This document shows positions 6,876-15,400 of a stretch of 64,000 nucleotides of DNA, in pieces (positions within the stretch are counted from its first letter, which is position 1; every line of letters starts with the position of its first letter). This stretch comes from an uncultured Ellagibacter sp. (lineage in GTDB: Bacteria; Actinomycetota; Coriobacteriia; Coriobacteriales; Eggerthellaceae). Both the position numbers and the translations under genes were made by a program. Location: contig CAKUKU010000009.1 of NCBI GenBank assembly GCA_934663775.1, positions 20,050 to 84,049 on the forward strand, in the 5' to 3' direction. The notes beneath the pieces were generated by a model that made no database searches, was not told the DNA's origin, and saw only the letters and a list, made by a program, of their open reading frames with translations.

Positions 6876-9770
6876 CTACTCGACGACCTTCGCCTCGTAG
6901 CCCGCATCGACGATGGCGTCGACAAGCACCTGGTCGGCGACGTTGGCGGAGAGCTTCGCCGTCGCGCTGTTGGAGTCAAGGTCGACCACGGCCTCTTCCA
7001 CGCCCTCGATGCCCTCGAGCGCCTTCTTCACGTGGGCAACGCAGTGCTGGCACATCATACCTTCGACGGACAGTTTCTTCTCCATGATGATCTCCTTCGG
7101 TTTCGCGGTTTGCGCTTCTTCATTATGACCAGCGGAAACAGACGAACCAACGCTGCCTTCCGCAGAGGTCCCGCCTATCGCGGACGCGCCCGGCTCGCTC
7201 GCAAGCGCAGACCCGGACACAGCCCCGGATTCCCGCGCGGCCGTTGATCCCCCCGATGTCGACGCGGATCTCGCCTCCTGCGCCTCGCCGAGCGAAGCGG
7301 GCTTCCATCCGCGAAGGCGAAGCGCGTTCGACACCACGCACACCGAGCTGCACGACATCGCCGCCGCAGCAATCATGGGGTTCAAGGTTATACCCGCAAA
7401 CGAGAGCGCGCCCGCCGCCACAGGGATGCAGATTACATTGTAGATGAGCGCCCAGAACAAATTCTGCTTGATATTGCGCATGGTCGCGCGCGAAAGCGAG
7501 ATCGCCGCAGGCACATCGGCCAGATCGCTTTTCATGAGCACGATGTCGGCGCTGTCGATAGCGATATCGGTGCCCGCGCCAATCGCGATGCCGACATCGG
7601 CGCGCGCGAGGGCGGGAGCATCGTTCACGCCGTCGCCCACCATGGCAACTGTCCCTTGTTTCTGCAGGTCGCGAATAACTTCCTCCTTGCCTTGCGGCAA
7701 CACATCGGCGATGACATCGTCGGTGCCGACGCGCTTCTGGATAGCGTGCGCCGTGCGCTCGTTGTCACCTGTGAGCATGACGGTGCGGATGCCCATTCGG
7801 GAAAGCTCGGCGAGCGCCGCAGCGCTTCGGGGCTTGGGCTCGTCGGCCAGCGCGATAAGGCCTGCGAGCGCGCCATCCACTGCGAAGAAGAGCACCGTCT
7901 TGCCCTCGTCGGCAAGGCGCTGCGCCTCTCCTTCCGCCCCTGTAACGTCGATGCAGCCCTCCCCCATGAGCCGCGCGTTACCGGCAAGGCACGCACGCCC
8001 CGCAATCTGACCGCGAAGTCCGCCGCCAGGGACTTGCTCGAAGGCCTCGACCTCCTCGGCTGCGACGCCGCCCGCCTCGGCGTATGCCACGATAGCCTGG
8101 GCCAACGGGTGCTCGGAGCGCTTCTCGAGGGAGTACGCAAGGGAAAGGAAAGCGGCTGCTTGAGCGTCAACCCGGGAGGCTTGGATAGCTTCGGTGGCAC
8201 CCAGTCGCTCGGCAGTCCTGACTCGCACGAACAGTCCACTGGACTGTTCGGCTCGTGCGGAACTCGCTTTGTGGGCGCCGCCGAAGCCATCTGCCAAGCC
8301 CGGGGCTCCAGCGACGCGACCCGCGGCGTCCGAAGCGAGCGCCGAGGCTCCTTCAGCCACCAGCACCTCGCACACCTCGGGCGCGCCCTTCGTGATGGTC
8401 CCCGTCTTGTCGAGCACGGCCGTCTTCACATCGTGCGCGGTCTGCAGCGCCTCGGCCGACTTCACGAGAATGCCGTTCGCGGCGCCGCGTCCCGTCCCCA
8501 CCATAATGGCGGTCGGAGTGGCGAGGCCCAACGCGCAGGGGCATGAGATGACGAGCACGCTGATCGCGTGGGAAAGAGCGGTCGCCACGCCCGCACCAAC
8601 GAACATCCAGATGACGAATGTGAGAAGCGCAATCGCGATGACCACGGGCACGAACACGCCCGAGATTTTGTCGGCGAGCTTTTCGATAGGGGCCTTAGAG
8701 CTTGTTGCCTCATCGACCATGCGCACGATCCCTGCGAGCACGGTGTCGGCGCCCACGCGCTCGGCGCGCATGGCAAACCATCCCGTGCGGTTCACCGTCG
8801 CACCCGTAACCGCAGCTCCCACGTCCTTTTCCACCGGCACGCTCTCGCCCGTGATGACGGACTCATCGACCGTGCCCGCGCCTTCGATCACCACGCCGTC
8901 GACAGGCACGCCCGCACCTGCGCGAACGATGAGGATATCTCCCGGGCGCACCTGCTCGGCGGGGACCTCTTCCTCAACGCCATCGGCGTTGCGGCGGATC
9001 GCCGTCTTAGGCGACAGGTCCATGAGCTGCGCAATCGCGTCGGTGGTCTTCCCCTTCGCGCGCGCCTCGAAGTACTTGCCGAGCGTGATCAGCGTGAGGA
9101 TCATCGCCGCCGACTCGAAGTACAAATCCATCGCCGCCATGTGCGCGAAATCGATGTCGCCGTGGCCCATCCCCCAACCGATGCGGTAAATCGCGACGAT
9201 GCCGTAGACCGTCGACGCCGTCGAGCCGAGCGCGATGAGCGAGTCCATGTTCGGCGAGCCGTGGAAGAGCGTCTTGAAGCCCACGCGGAAGAACTTGAAG
9301 TTCACGAAGATCACGGGCAGCAAGAGTAGGAACTGGGTAAACGCGAACGTGAGCATGTTCTCATGGCCCAGGAAGAACTCGGGCAGTGGCCATCCGAACA
9401 TGTGCCCCATGGACAAATAGAACAATGGGATGGTGAACACGAACGACACGATGAGCCGCATGCGCACGTGTGCCGCCTCCTTTGCAGCGGCGTTTTCCCT
9501 TGCGACGGCCGCAGGGGCAGGACCGCTCGGGGCACCCGCGGCTGCGGAGGCCTTGACTCGGGGCACGGCACTGTAGCCTGCCTTCTCTACTGCCGCGCTG
9601 ATCGCGGCGAGCGTGGCGGGATCGCCGTCGTATTCCACCTCCATCGAGTTCTTCAGCAGGTTCACCACAGCGTGCTCGACGCCAGCGACGCCCGAGGTTG
9701 TCTTCTCGACGCGAGCGGAGCAGGCGGCGCACGTCATGCCCGAAACCTCGAAGGTTTGCTTTTGCGTCAT
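6876..9770 (-). CDS. copA: Cu(I)-exporting P1B-type ATPase CopA with C-terminal CopZ-like fusion
   Basis: A 964-residue copper exporter, longer than the usual 750-830. Order: N-terminal heavy-metal domain with GMTCAAC (Cys14, Cys17); membrane helices; TGES actuator; CPC in the ion-path helix; DKTGT phosphorylation site; HP motif (SEHPLAQ); GDGVND; last helices; a Ser/Gly/Ala-rich linker of about 75 residues; then a second heavy-metal domain at 896-964 with GMMCQHC (Cys907, Cys910). The N-domain carries an unusual Ala/Ser-rich stretch of about 60 residues near 475-535 that contains a palindromic repeat. It lies 3 bases after csoR, so CsoR surely controls it. Confidence 0.95.
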   Translation of the reverse strand: MTQKQTFEVSGMTCAACSARVEKTTSGVAGVEHAVVNLLKNSMEVEYDGDPATLAAISAAVEKAGYSAVPRVKASAAAGAPSGPAPAAVARENAAAKEAAHVRMRLIVSFVFTIPLFYLSMGHMFGWPLPEFFLGHENMLTFAFTQFLLLLPVIFVNFKFFRVGFKTLFHGSPNMDSLIALGSTASTVYGIVAIYRIGWGMGHGDIDFAHMAAMDLYFESAAMILTLITLGKYFEARAKGKTTDAIAQLMDLSPKTAIRRNADGVEEEVPAEQVRPGDILIVRAGAGVPVDGVVIEGAGTVDESVITGESVPVEKDVGAAVTGATVNRTGWFAMRAERVGADTVLAGIVRMVDEATSSKAPIEKLADKISGVFVPVVIAIALLTFVIWMFVGAGVATALSHAISVLVISCPCALGLATPTAIMVGTGRGAANGILVKSAEALQTAHDVKTAVLDKTGTITKGAPEVCEVLVAEGASALASDAAGRVAGAPGLADGFGGAHKASSARAEQSSGLFVRVRTAERLGATEAIQASRVDAQAAAFLSLAYSLEKRSEHPLAQAIVAYAEAGGVAAEEVEAFEQVPGGGLRGQIAGRACLAGNARLMGEGCIDVTGAEGEAQRLADEGKTVLFFAVDGALAGLIALADEPKPRSAAALAELSRMGIRTVMLTGDNERTAHAIQKRVGTDDVIADVLPQGKEEVIRDLQKQGTVAMVGDGVNDAPALARADVGIAIGAGTDIAIDSADIVLMKSDLADVPAAISLSRATMRNIKQNLFWALIYNVICIPVAAGALSFAGITLNPMIAAAAMSCSSVCVVSNALRLRGWKPASLGEAQEARSASTSGGSTAARESGAVSGSALASEPGASAIGGTSAEGSVGSSVSAGHNEEAQTAKPKEIIMEKKLSVEGMMCQHCVAHVKKALEGIEGVEEAVVDLDSNSATAKLSANVADQVLVDAIVDAGYEAKVVE
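7083..7097 (-). promoter_or_regulatory. Internal ribosome binding site and ATG inside copA, before the CopZ-like domain
   Basis: On the coding strand AAGGAG is followed by six bases and then ATG (start at 7085), in frame with copA. Initiation here would give a separate 69-residue protein starting MEKKLSVEGMMCQHC, which is exactly the size and layout of a CopZ copper chaperone. The site may be a relic of a former free copZ gene fused to copA, or a working internal start giving both products. Confidence 0.6.
8224..8268. repeat. Palindromic repeat inside copA, related to the rnr repeats
   Basis: A palindrome with arms GAACAGTCC / GGACTGTTC around ACT lies at 8229-8249, followed by TCGTGCGGAACT. 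Over 36 bases it matches the complement of the rnr element at 32137-32214 with 5 mismatches. It is translated in frame within the nucleotide-binding domain of CopA (SSARAEQSSGLFVRVRTAER region), where orthologues normally have a short loop. Confidence 0.7.
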
Positions 9771-9773
9771 CTT

Positions 9774-10193
9774 CTACCTCGCAAACTTCTTGATGAGCTG
9801 CATCGCCTCGTCGACGATGGCGGTGTTGCCCGCCTCGATTTGCTCGACGACGCAGGTCTCCAGGTGGTTTTGCAGAAGGATGGCGGAAATGGAATGCACG
9901 GCGGACTCCGCGGCGGCGAGCTGCGTTAGGACATCCCCGCAGTAGCGGTTGTCGTCGATCATGGCTTTCACGCCGTTGAGCTGGCCGATTGCACGGTTGA
10001 GGCGCTTCTGCAGGTCGCGCTGAAACTCCTCCGAGCGCGGCGTTGCTTTATGGTGGCAGCAGCAGTTTTGCGCACGCGAGCCCTTGCTTTCGCAGGCAAC
10101 GGGCTCGGCGCCAACCGGGACCTTGCCGCGCCCGACGTCAACTGGGGCCTTGCCAGCATCCCGCGCCGCCTGCTTGCCGTTTGCCTTCGCCAT
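9774..10193 (-). CDS. csoR: Copper-sensing repressor CsoR
   Basis: A 139-residue CsoR/RcnR-family repressor that releases DNA when it binds Cu(I). The three family ligands are in the exact known spacing: Cys85 (in NRYCGDVL), His110 and Cys114 (in NHLETCV), that is 25 and 4 apart. The N-terminal 50 residues are an extra basic tail ending in a CCCHH cluster, which could bind additional metal. The ATG at 10193 has a purine-rich site (GAAAGGCGGGA) upstream. Longer frames would run back through the operators. Two palindromes lie just upstream; copA follows at once. Confidence 0.92.
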   Translation of the reverse strand: MAKANGKQAARDAGKAPVDVGRGKVPVGAEPVACESKGSRAQNCCCHHKATPRSEEFQRDLQKRLNRAIGQLNGVKAMIDDNRYCGDVLTQLAAAESAVHSISAILLQNHLETCVVEQIEAGNTAIVDEAMQLIKKFAR

Positions 10194-10216
10194 CGCGAAT
10201 CCCGCCTTTCTTTCAC

Positions 10217-10233
10217 ATACCCCCTGGAGGTAT
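10217..10233. promoter_or_regulatory. CsoR operator 1 candidate
   Basis: ATACCCCCTGGAGGTAT is a G+C-centred palindrome with AT flanks, the known shape of CsoR boxes. It lies about 25 bases upstream of the csoR start codon, inside the leader. Confidence 0.6.
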
Positions 10234-10248
10234 CTTTCAAACAGCATT

Positions 10249-10269
10249 ATATACCCTCCTAGGGTATAT
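10249..10269. promoter_or_regulatory. CsoR operator 2 candidate
   Basis: The arms ATATACCCT and AGGGTATAT flank CCT in a near-perfect palindrome, 32 bases (centre to centre about 34) from operator 1. The AT-rich arms could also hold the -10 element of the csoR promoter, so bound CsoR would block RNA polymerase. Confidence 0.65.
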
Positions 10270-10463
10270 GCAAGAGAAAACACGCGAGCAGCGGCGTGCG
10301 CGAAGAAAGAGCGGCGAGTCGTTCGGGATGTCGGCCTCTATCAGGGACAACGCAACTCGCTCACAATGGGAACCCCCGAGAACGCACCCGCAAGCTTAAC
10401 CGAAGACAACTCGCAAAGGCGACGCCTTGCCGGTCGAAGGCGACGCGAGGGCAGCGGCGCGCG

Positions 10464-10531
10464 AGCCCGGGCGAAAACGCCGCCAGCAGAGGGCGGCGCG
10501 GCAAGCCCGGGCGAAAACGTCGCCAGCAGAG
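10464..10531. repeat. 28-bp tandem direct repeat, period 40
   Basis: AGCCCGGGCGAAAACG(C/T)CGCCAG CAGAG occurs at 10464-10491 and again at 10504-10531, with one mismatch. Each copy starts with a CCCGGG palindrome. It lies in the gap between csoR and the membrane protein gene. No function is evident. Confidence 0.6.
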
Positions 10532-10567
10532 CCCCTGCAACCCAGCGGCGGCTTCACCCTCCCAGCA

Positions 10568-12943
10568 TTAGTACATGCCAAAAGCATTCCAGAGCAGGAC
10601 GTTCATGATCACCATAATCACGAGCGTGGTGAACATGAAGTACAGCGAGATGCGATAGACCGACACCGTTTCCGCCGCCTCGCCGCTACCGGCTCGCCCA
10701 CCGCCCGCTGCCCGTGAGCCCACGGCAGAGAACTGCGTCGTCCAGCCCTTCGTGAGGCGTTTTTCGCTCTTGACCTGCAGAAGCGTAAGGAATACAAGCG
10801 CTCCCGCCAAGGCGAAGAACAGCCCGAAGTCGCACACGTAGCGCATGAGGATGCCCGCGCCCTGCAGGTCGAAGATGCACAGCGCGAAAGCCACGCACAC
10901 GAGCGCCACGAACAGCGGCATGAGGCGCTGCTCCTTCAAGTGCGCGCGCACCCGCCCGATGGCGATCCCCAAGATGGCCAGCGTCATCGGGTACAGGAAG
11001 AAGTAGCCGCCGAACATGGGCTCGTAGATGGTGATGCCCTGATACGCCGGGTCGAGGTAGGCTTGCCGCAGGAACGGGAACTGGCTACCGAACACGGGAG
11101 GTTGGAACAGGTACGCGTAGAGCCCGAACGGGATGCGATCGAGGTGGAACCCTCGATGGGTCATGTCGTTCGTGGTGAGGTTGTAGTTCGCGCCGAAGTC
11201 GAACGGCGAGCCGAATCGGGCGGCGTTGTACGCCAATACCGCAACGGCGACCAGGACAAACGGCACCATGGCCACCTTGAAGGCGCCCATGACGTCCCGC
11301 CTGGCCCCACGATCGCCCTTCGAGTCGCGCAGAAACGGCCAGAAAAGGACGAGCCCGAACACCGCGGAGAGCACCATTTGCGGGCGGGAGGCCATGGTCA
11401 GCGCGATGAGCAGCGCGCCGAGCACGATCTTCCCCCGCTCGATATAGCCGCGCGAGGTACCCGAAATCCACAGCCCCAGCCCCCACGAAACGAGCGCGAG
11501 CGACATCGCCTCGGGCATGAAGTACATCGACGGCGTACGCGCAAGGATAATGCCGCCGCCCGCGACGAACAACATCACGTCGAGCACCACGAACACCCCG
11601 ATTGACGTGCGCGGGAACCAGCGGCGGCACATCGCCGAGAGCAAATACATAAGCCCCGCGGCGTACACGCAGTCGCAGATGGCGATGCCAAGCCACGTCG
11701 GAAAGCCCGTGTGCGTCACGAGCAGCCAAGGCACGTAGAACACAAGGCACGGCAGAATGCCGAAGTAGACGTAATACTTCCCGTGGAAATACGCGTGGTC
11801 CCAAAGATAGGGCACGCCCTGCGCCGCTCGCGCCTGCGTATCGTAGGGGTTCGCCATCGCCTGCAGCGCGTCGGAAGGCACGTCGTTCAGGTACAGATGC
11901 CCCTGCGTGAGCGCGACGGCGAGCTTTTGGTACTGGAACTGGTTCTCGTAGGACGGCGTTTGCGTCAAGGACACGTAGTGCGAGTTTGACAGCACGAGCG
12001 CAAGCACGACCACGCACTCGACGCCGACGAGCGCGACGAGCAGAAAGCGGTGGCTCGCCAGGCGCGAGTCGCGAACGCGGCTGTAGAGGCCCGACGCGGG
12101 GCGCAGCGCGAAAAGCACGAGCAGGATAACGAGTACCGAGGCCGCGCGCAGCGGGTCGAAATCGAACGGAACCTTCTGATTGAGCGAGATGCCCGACACC
12201 TGAACTGCGCCGATGTCCGCGAGGTTCGTCATGTTCACCTTGATGGAATGGCACTTGCCGGCGGGGTCGAGCGAGATGTAGGTAGTCGCGGGGTCGGCCG
12301 GGTCGACCGACACGGCGGGGTTCGCGTAGTAGTTTGCGTTGCCCTCGTCGGTGAGCGAGATGACGACCTGGATCTTGCTGTCGGTGGCCTTCGCGGCACC
12401 GACAGCATCGGAGAGCACCGGTGTGAAATGGATGGAGCGCACGGTGGAATCGAGCCCCGTAATCTCAAACGAGCTCGATGACGAATCGAGCGTAATCGCG
12501 TCCACCTGCGAGGGCTGCGCCCCGTTGACGAGGTAGCTTCCCGCATTCGGGTAAGTCATGGAGTAGAAGAACTGGAAATTGTAGCCGAACACTTCGAGGG
12601 CTATGGCCAATAGCAGGCAGACGAGGACGCCCATCGCGTTGCGCGCGCGGCCGTGTGCGCTCGCGCCTGCGGGCCCTGTGGGCGCGACCTGCGGCTGCGC
12701 CTTCTTCTGCGCAACGGCGCGGCCCTGCGCCTTGCGCGCGCCGCCCGAGCGCGCGTGCGACGCGACCTTGCCAGCGCCGGCTGTGCGCGAGCGACCGGCG
12801 GCGGCCCCTCGCTTGCCAGCGGGCGTGCCGCCGTGAGCGCCCCTCGCCTTCTGGTATTTTTGATTTTCGCGTGCGAACTGCTCGAACTCGGGCGTGGAGT
12901 GCCCTGGCTCGAACGGGTCGTATCCCTGATTGTTGTTAGCCAT
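10568..12943 (-). CDS. Large polytopic membrane protein, possible GT-C-type glycosyltransferase
   Basis: A 791-residue protein. Residues 1-105 are polar, rich in Gly, Ala, Arg and Lys, probably cytoplasmic and disordered. A first membrane helix (MGVLVCLLLAIALEVFGY) is followed by an extracytoplasmic beta-type domain of about 160 residues and then nine or ten more helices, with a KYYVYFGILPCLVFYVPWLL motif seen in uncharacterised multi-span envelope proteins. The layout suggests a lipid-linked sugar transferase, but I see no diagnostic catalytic motif, so function is unassigned. The ATG at 12943 has GGGAG upstream. It stands alone, with a divergent GntR gene beyond the start. Confidence 0.75.
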   Translation of the reverse strand: MANNNQGYDPFEPGHSTPEFEQFARENQKYQKARGAHGGTPAGKRGAAAGRSRTAGAGKVASHARSGGARKAQGRAVAQKKAQPQVAPTGPAGASAHGRARNAMGVLVCLLLAIALEVFGYNFQFFYSMTYPNAGSYLVNGAQPSQVDAITLDSSSSSFEITGLDSTVRSIHFTPVLSDAVGAAKATDSKIQVVISLTDEGNANYYANPAVSVDPADPATTYISLDPAGKCHSIKVNMTNLADIGAVQVSGISLNQKVPFDFDPLRAASVLVILLVLFALRPASGLYSRVRDSRLASHRFLLVALVGVECVVVLALVLSNSHYVSLTQTPSYENQFQYQKLAVALTQGHLYLNDVPSDALQAMANPYDTQARAAQGVPYLWDHAYFHGKYYVYFGILPCLVFYVPWLLVTHTGFPTWLGIAICDCVYAAGLMYLLSAMCRRWFPRTSIGVFVVLDVMLFVAGGGIILARTPSMYFMPEAMSLALVSWGLGLWISGTSRGYIERGKIVLGALLIALTMASRPQMVLSAVFGLVLFWPFLRDSKGDRGARRDVMGAFKVAMVPFVLVAVAVLAYNAARFGSPFDFGANYNLTTNDMTHRGFHLDRIPFGLYAYLFQPPVFGSQFPFLRQAYLDPAYQGITIYEPMFGGYFFLYPMTLAILGIAIGRVRAHLKEQRLMPLFVALVCVAFALCIFDLQGAGILMRYVCDFGLFFALAGALVFLTLLQVKSEKRLTKGWTTQFSAVGSRAAGGGRAGSGEAAETVSVYRISLYFMFTTLVIMVIMNVLLWNAFGMY

Positions 12944-13318
12944 ACTCCCAAGTATAAGCGCCCTGTCACCCCGCGCGCTCACTTCCACCGCGCGCCCACA
13001 TCGCGATGATGGGAACCGCGAACAGCTCTCGCATTCGGAGGGCCCGCATCGGATGTCATGGAGGGAGTGGCGCGCCATTCGCGGCTTACCCTGCTATTGA
13101 AAGGACGTCCCCTTGCAAACGCAGCAAGCACCTCCCCCGCAAACGATGCCGAACAGCGAACGTGCATTCTGAATAAGAAGAGCCGCAAATTCCAGCGCCC
13201 GCACGGCGCGGTCGCTACATTGCAAGCAAATTACCCTAGCGTCCGAAATCGTGCTTGCATAACTGTGCATAGTGTGTATATACTGTGCTTACCAGATATA
13301 CACACGTAAGGACTCACC
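12944..13318. other. Divergent intergenic region
   Basis: The region separates the minus-strand membrane protein from the plus-strand GntR operon. The left 250 bases hold nothing recognisable beyond a short low-quality frame. The right 65 bases carry the GntR promoter and its inverted repeat, listed separately. Confidence 0.5.
13255..13305 (+). promoter_or_regulatory. Promoter and operator of the GntR-ABC operon
   Basis: TTGCAT (13255-13260) and TATACT (13279-13284) are 18 bases apart. The inverted repeat GTGTGTATAT (13272-13281) / ATATACACAC (13296-13305) overlaps the -10 box and the start region. A GntR/YtrA-type regulator gene begins 14 bases later, so autoregulation through this palindrome is likely. 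Confidence 0.6.
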
Positions 13319-13699
13319 GTGAATATCATCCTATCCAACTCGAGCGACAAGCCCATCTACGAGCAAATAACCTCGCAGATGAAAGTCCAGATTCTGTCGG
13401 GTGCGCTCCCGAGCGGGGAAAAGCTCCCCTCCATTCGCGCGCTCGCGAACGGCCTCGGCGTCAGCGTGATAACCACCAAGCGCGCCTATTCCGACCTCGA
13501 GGCAGAGGGCTTTATCGAGACCGTGCAGGGAAAAGGCAGCTTCGTCGCCTTGGGAAACCACGAGCTTGTGCGCGAGAATCGCCTGCGCCAAGTTGAGAAA
13601 CTGCTCGCGCAAGCGGGAGAGCAAGCAGCGGAGCTGGGGGTCACTCGGGCCGAGCTGCACGAGATGCTCGACCTCGTTGCGCCTGACGACCTTGCATGA
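13319..13699 (+). CDS. GntR-family transcriptional regulator, YtrA subfamily
   Basis: A 126-residue repressor with an N-terminal winged helix (KPIYEQITSQMKVQILSGAL, then GEKLPSIRALANGLGVS and a QGKGSFVA wing) and only a short C-terminal helical arm, as in YtrA proteins that control ABC exporters. It starts with GTG at 13319, backed by AAGGA. The ABC transporter genes follow at 50 bases and are presumably co-transcribed and regulated by it through the palindrome in the promoter. The ligand is unknown; family members often respond to cell-envelope antibiotics. Confidence 0.9.
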   Translation: MNIILSNSSDKPIYEQITSQMKVQILSGALPSGEKLPSIRALANGLGVSVITTKRAYSDLEAEGFIETVQGKGSFVALGNHELVRENRLRQVEKLLAQAGEQAAELGVTRAELHEMLDLVAPDDLA

Positions 13700-13748
13700 A
13701 GCCACCCACCACAGGCAAAAAGCGCCTCACGACATGAAAGGATACAGA

Positions 13749-14636
13749 ATGCCCATGTCAAACCTTCTCGAGATACGCGACGCGAACCGCCAGGTGAGCG
13801 ACTCCTTCTCGCTTCGAAACGCCAATCTCTCCATCGGGTCGGGGGAAATCGTCGGCCTCGTCGGCGCAAACGGCGCGGGAAAGACCACACTGATTCGAGC
13901 CGCGCTCGGCCTTCTGAAACTCGATTCCGGGTACGCGGCGCTTTTCGGCGAACCCCTTACCGCCGACATCCCCGATCCTGACGCGCGGCGGCTTCGCTCC
14001 CGCGTCGGCGTCGTGTTCGACACGTGCCCGTATCCTTGTGAGCTTACGGTATCCCAAGTGGGGGCATGCATCGAACCCGCCTTTCCCACCTGGGACAACA
14101 CTTGTTTCGAAGCGCTGGTCGACCGATTCGGGCTCGAGCCGAAGAAGAAGGTGAAGTCGCTCTCTCGCGGCATGGGCATGAAGCTGCAGCTCGCCTGTGC
14201 GCTTTCGCACAACGCCGATCTGCTCATCCTCGACGAGGCGACCGCAGGGCTCGACCCGCTCGCCCGCGACGAGCTGCTCGATGAGCTGCGCGACTATGCC
14301 TCAAACGACGATCGCGGCGTGCTCCTTTCAAGCCACATCACGAGCGACCTGGAACGCATCGCCGATCGCGTGGTAGGCATCGACGCGGGCAGCATCATCT
14401 TCGACATGCCGCGCGAGCAGATCACCGACGTTGTCGGCATCGCGCATTGCACAGCTGACCAGGCGCAACGGATTCTCGCATGCGTGGATGGCGCCCGTAT
14501 CGCAAAGCGCGAGTTCAGCTGCGACGTTCTCGTCCCCAACCGCTTCGAGTTCTCCGAAGCCTTCCCCGAAGTGCCCTGCGACCGCGCCTCCATCGACGAC
14601 TACCTACACTTCATCCTGAAAGGAACCAACCGATGA
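13749..14636 (+). CDS. ABC transporter ATP-binding protein
   Basis: A 295-residue ATPase of the BcrA/YtrB type. Walker A is GANGAGKTT near residue 40, the signature is the degenerate LSRGMGMKLQLA, Walker B is LLILDEATAGLDP, and the switch histidine is in SSHITSD. The C-terminal 70 residues form an extra domain typical of this group. The ATG at 13749 is preceded by AAAGGA; a second ATG two codons later is also possible. It overlaps the permease gene by 4 bases (ATGA). The likely role is export of a peptide antibiotic or lipid. Confidence 0.92.
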   Translation: MPMSNLLEIRDANRQVSDSFSLRNANLSIGSGEIVGLVGANGAGKTTLIRAALGLLKLDSGYAALFGEPLTADIPDPDARRLRSRVGVVFDTCPYPCELTVSQVGACIEPAFPTWDNTCFEALVDRFGLEPKKKVKSLSRGMGMKLQLACALSHNADLLILDEATAGLDPLARDELLDELRDYASNDDRGVLLSSHITSDLERIADRVVGIDAGSIIFDMPREQITDVVGIAHCTADQAQRILACVDGARIAKREFSCDVLVPNRFEFSEAFPEVPCDRASIDDYLHFILKGTNR

Positions 14637-15307
14637 AAGCCGCTTTCCTCTCCGAACTTGCCATAGTGCGCACCTTCGTCCTCAGCTTCATCGGCATCCT
14701 CGCATTCGTCTTCGTCTTCATGTGCTGGACGATGGAAAATGCCGTGGGCGCCGCCGCGGTTGTGTGCGCCATGACGCCAATGCTCATCATGTTCTCGCTC
14801 ATGGGCTACGACGACCAAAACGGCTGGCTGCGCTACCGTGCCGCACTCCCCTTCGCGCGCCGCGACATCATCGCGAGCCGCTACGCGACCATCTTGGCAT
14901 GCGCCGTCGCCGTCATTGTTGGCGCTTCGGTGCTTGGCATCGCGCTCAACGGGGTGCTTCCCCGCTTTCTCGAAGGTTTCGAGGTAGCCGAGCCAATCGA
15001 AATCATTTCCTCAAGCATCGCGGCCACGATGATCGTCCTCATCATCGCCGCCATCGCCGAGCCCTTCCTGGTGAAATTCGGCAACACGAAGGGGATGCGC
15101 TATCTCATGTGCGCATTTATCCTGGCAGGATGCATCGACGTCGTCATCCTGACGAACTTCCTCGCCCCCGACGTCATGCAATCGATTCTCGCGTGGATCG
15201 ACGCGCACAGCTGGCCGCTATTCGCGGCGCTCGTCATCATCGCACTCGACATCTACGTCGCAAGCTGTATGGTTAGCATCCGAATTTTTCAGGCGAAAGA
15301 CCTCTAG
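14633..15307 (+). CDS. ABC-2 type membrane permease
   Basis: A 224-residue membrane protein with six hydrophobic segments, starting at residue 10. It follows the ATPase with ATGA overlap, which fixes the start at 14633. The DDQNGWLRYRAALPFAR stretch after the second helix resembles the cytoplasmic loop of ABC-2 permeases of the YtrC/ABC2_membrane_5 kind, in which the ATPase docks. Together with the ATPase it forms a two-component exporter; the substrate is not predictable. Confidence 0.85.
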   Translation: MKAAFLSELAIVRTFVLSFIGILAFVFVFMCWTMENAVGAAAVVCAMTPMLIMFSLMGYDDQNGWLRYRAALPFARRDIIASRYATILACAVAVIVGASVLGIALNGVLPRFLEGFEVAEPIEIISSSIAATMIVLIIAAIAEPFLVKFGNTKGMRYLMCAFILAGCIDVVILTNFLAPDVMQSILAWIDAHSWPLFAALVIIALDIYVASCMVSIRIFQAKDL

Positions 15308-15334
15308 GGAATCGCGGGGTCGCGCCGCGTGCTC

Positions 15335-15364
15335 TTCATCGCTCGCCCTCGCCTTCGCTATAAT
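15335..15364 (+). promoter_or_regulatory. Promoter of the LOG-family gene
   Basis: A perfect TATAAT (15359-15364) lies 18 bases after TTCATC (15335-15340), with the start codon 37 bases further on. It is one of the clearest housekeeping-type -10 boxes in the window. Confidence 0.6.
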
Positions 15365-15400
15365 CAACGTCGACACGAACAAGCACGCGGAGAGGAACCT

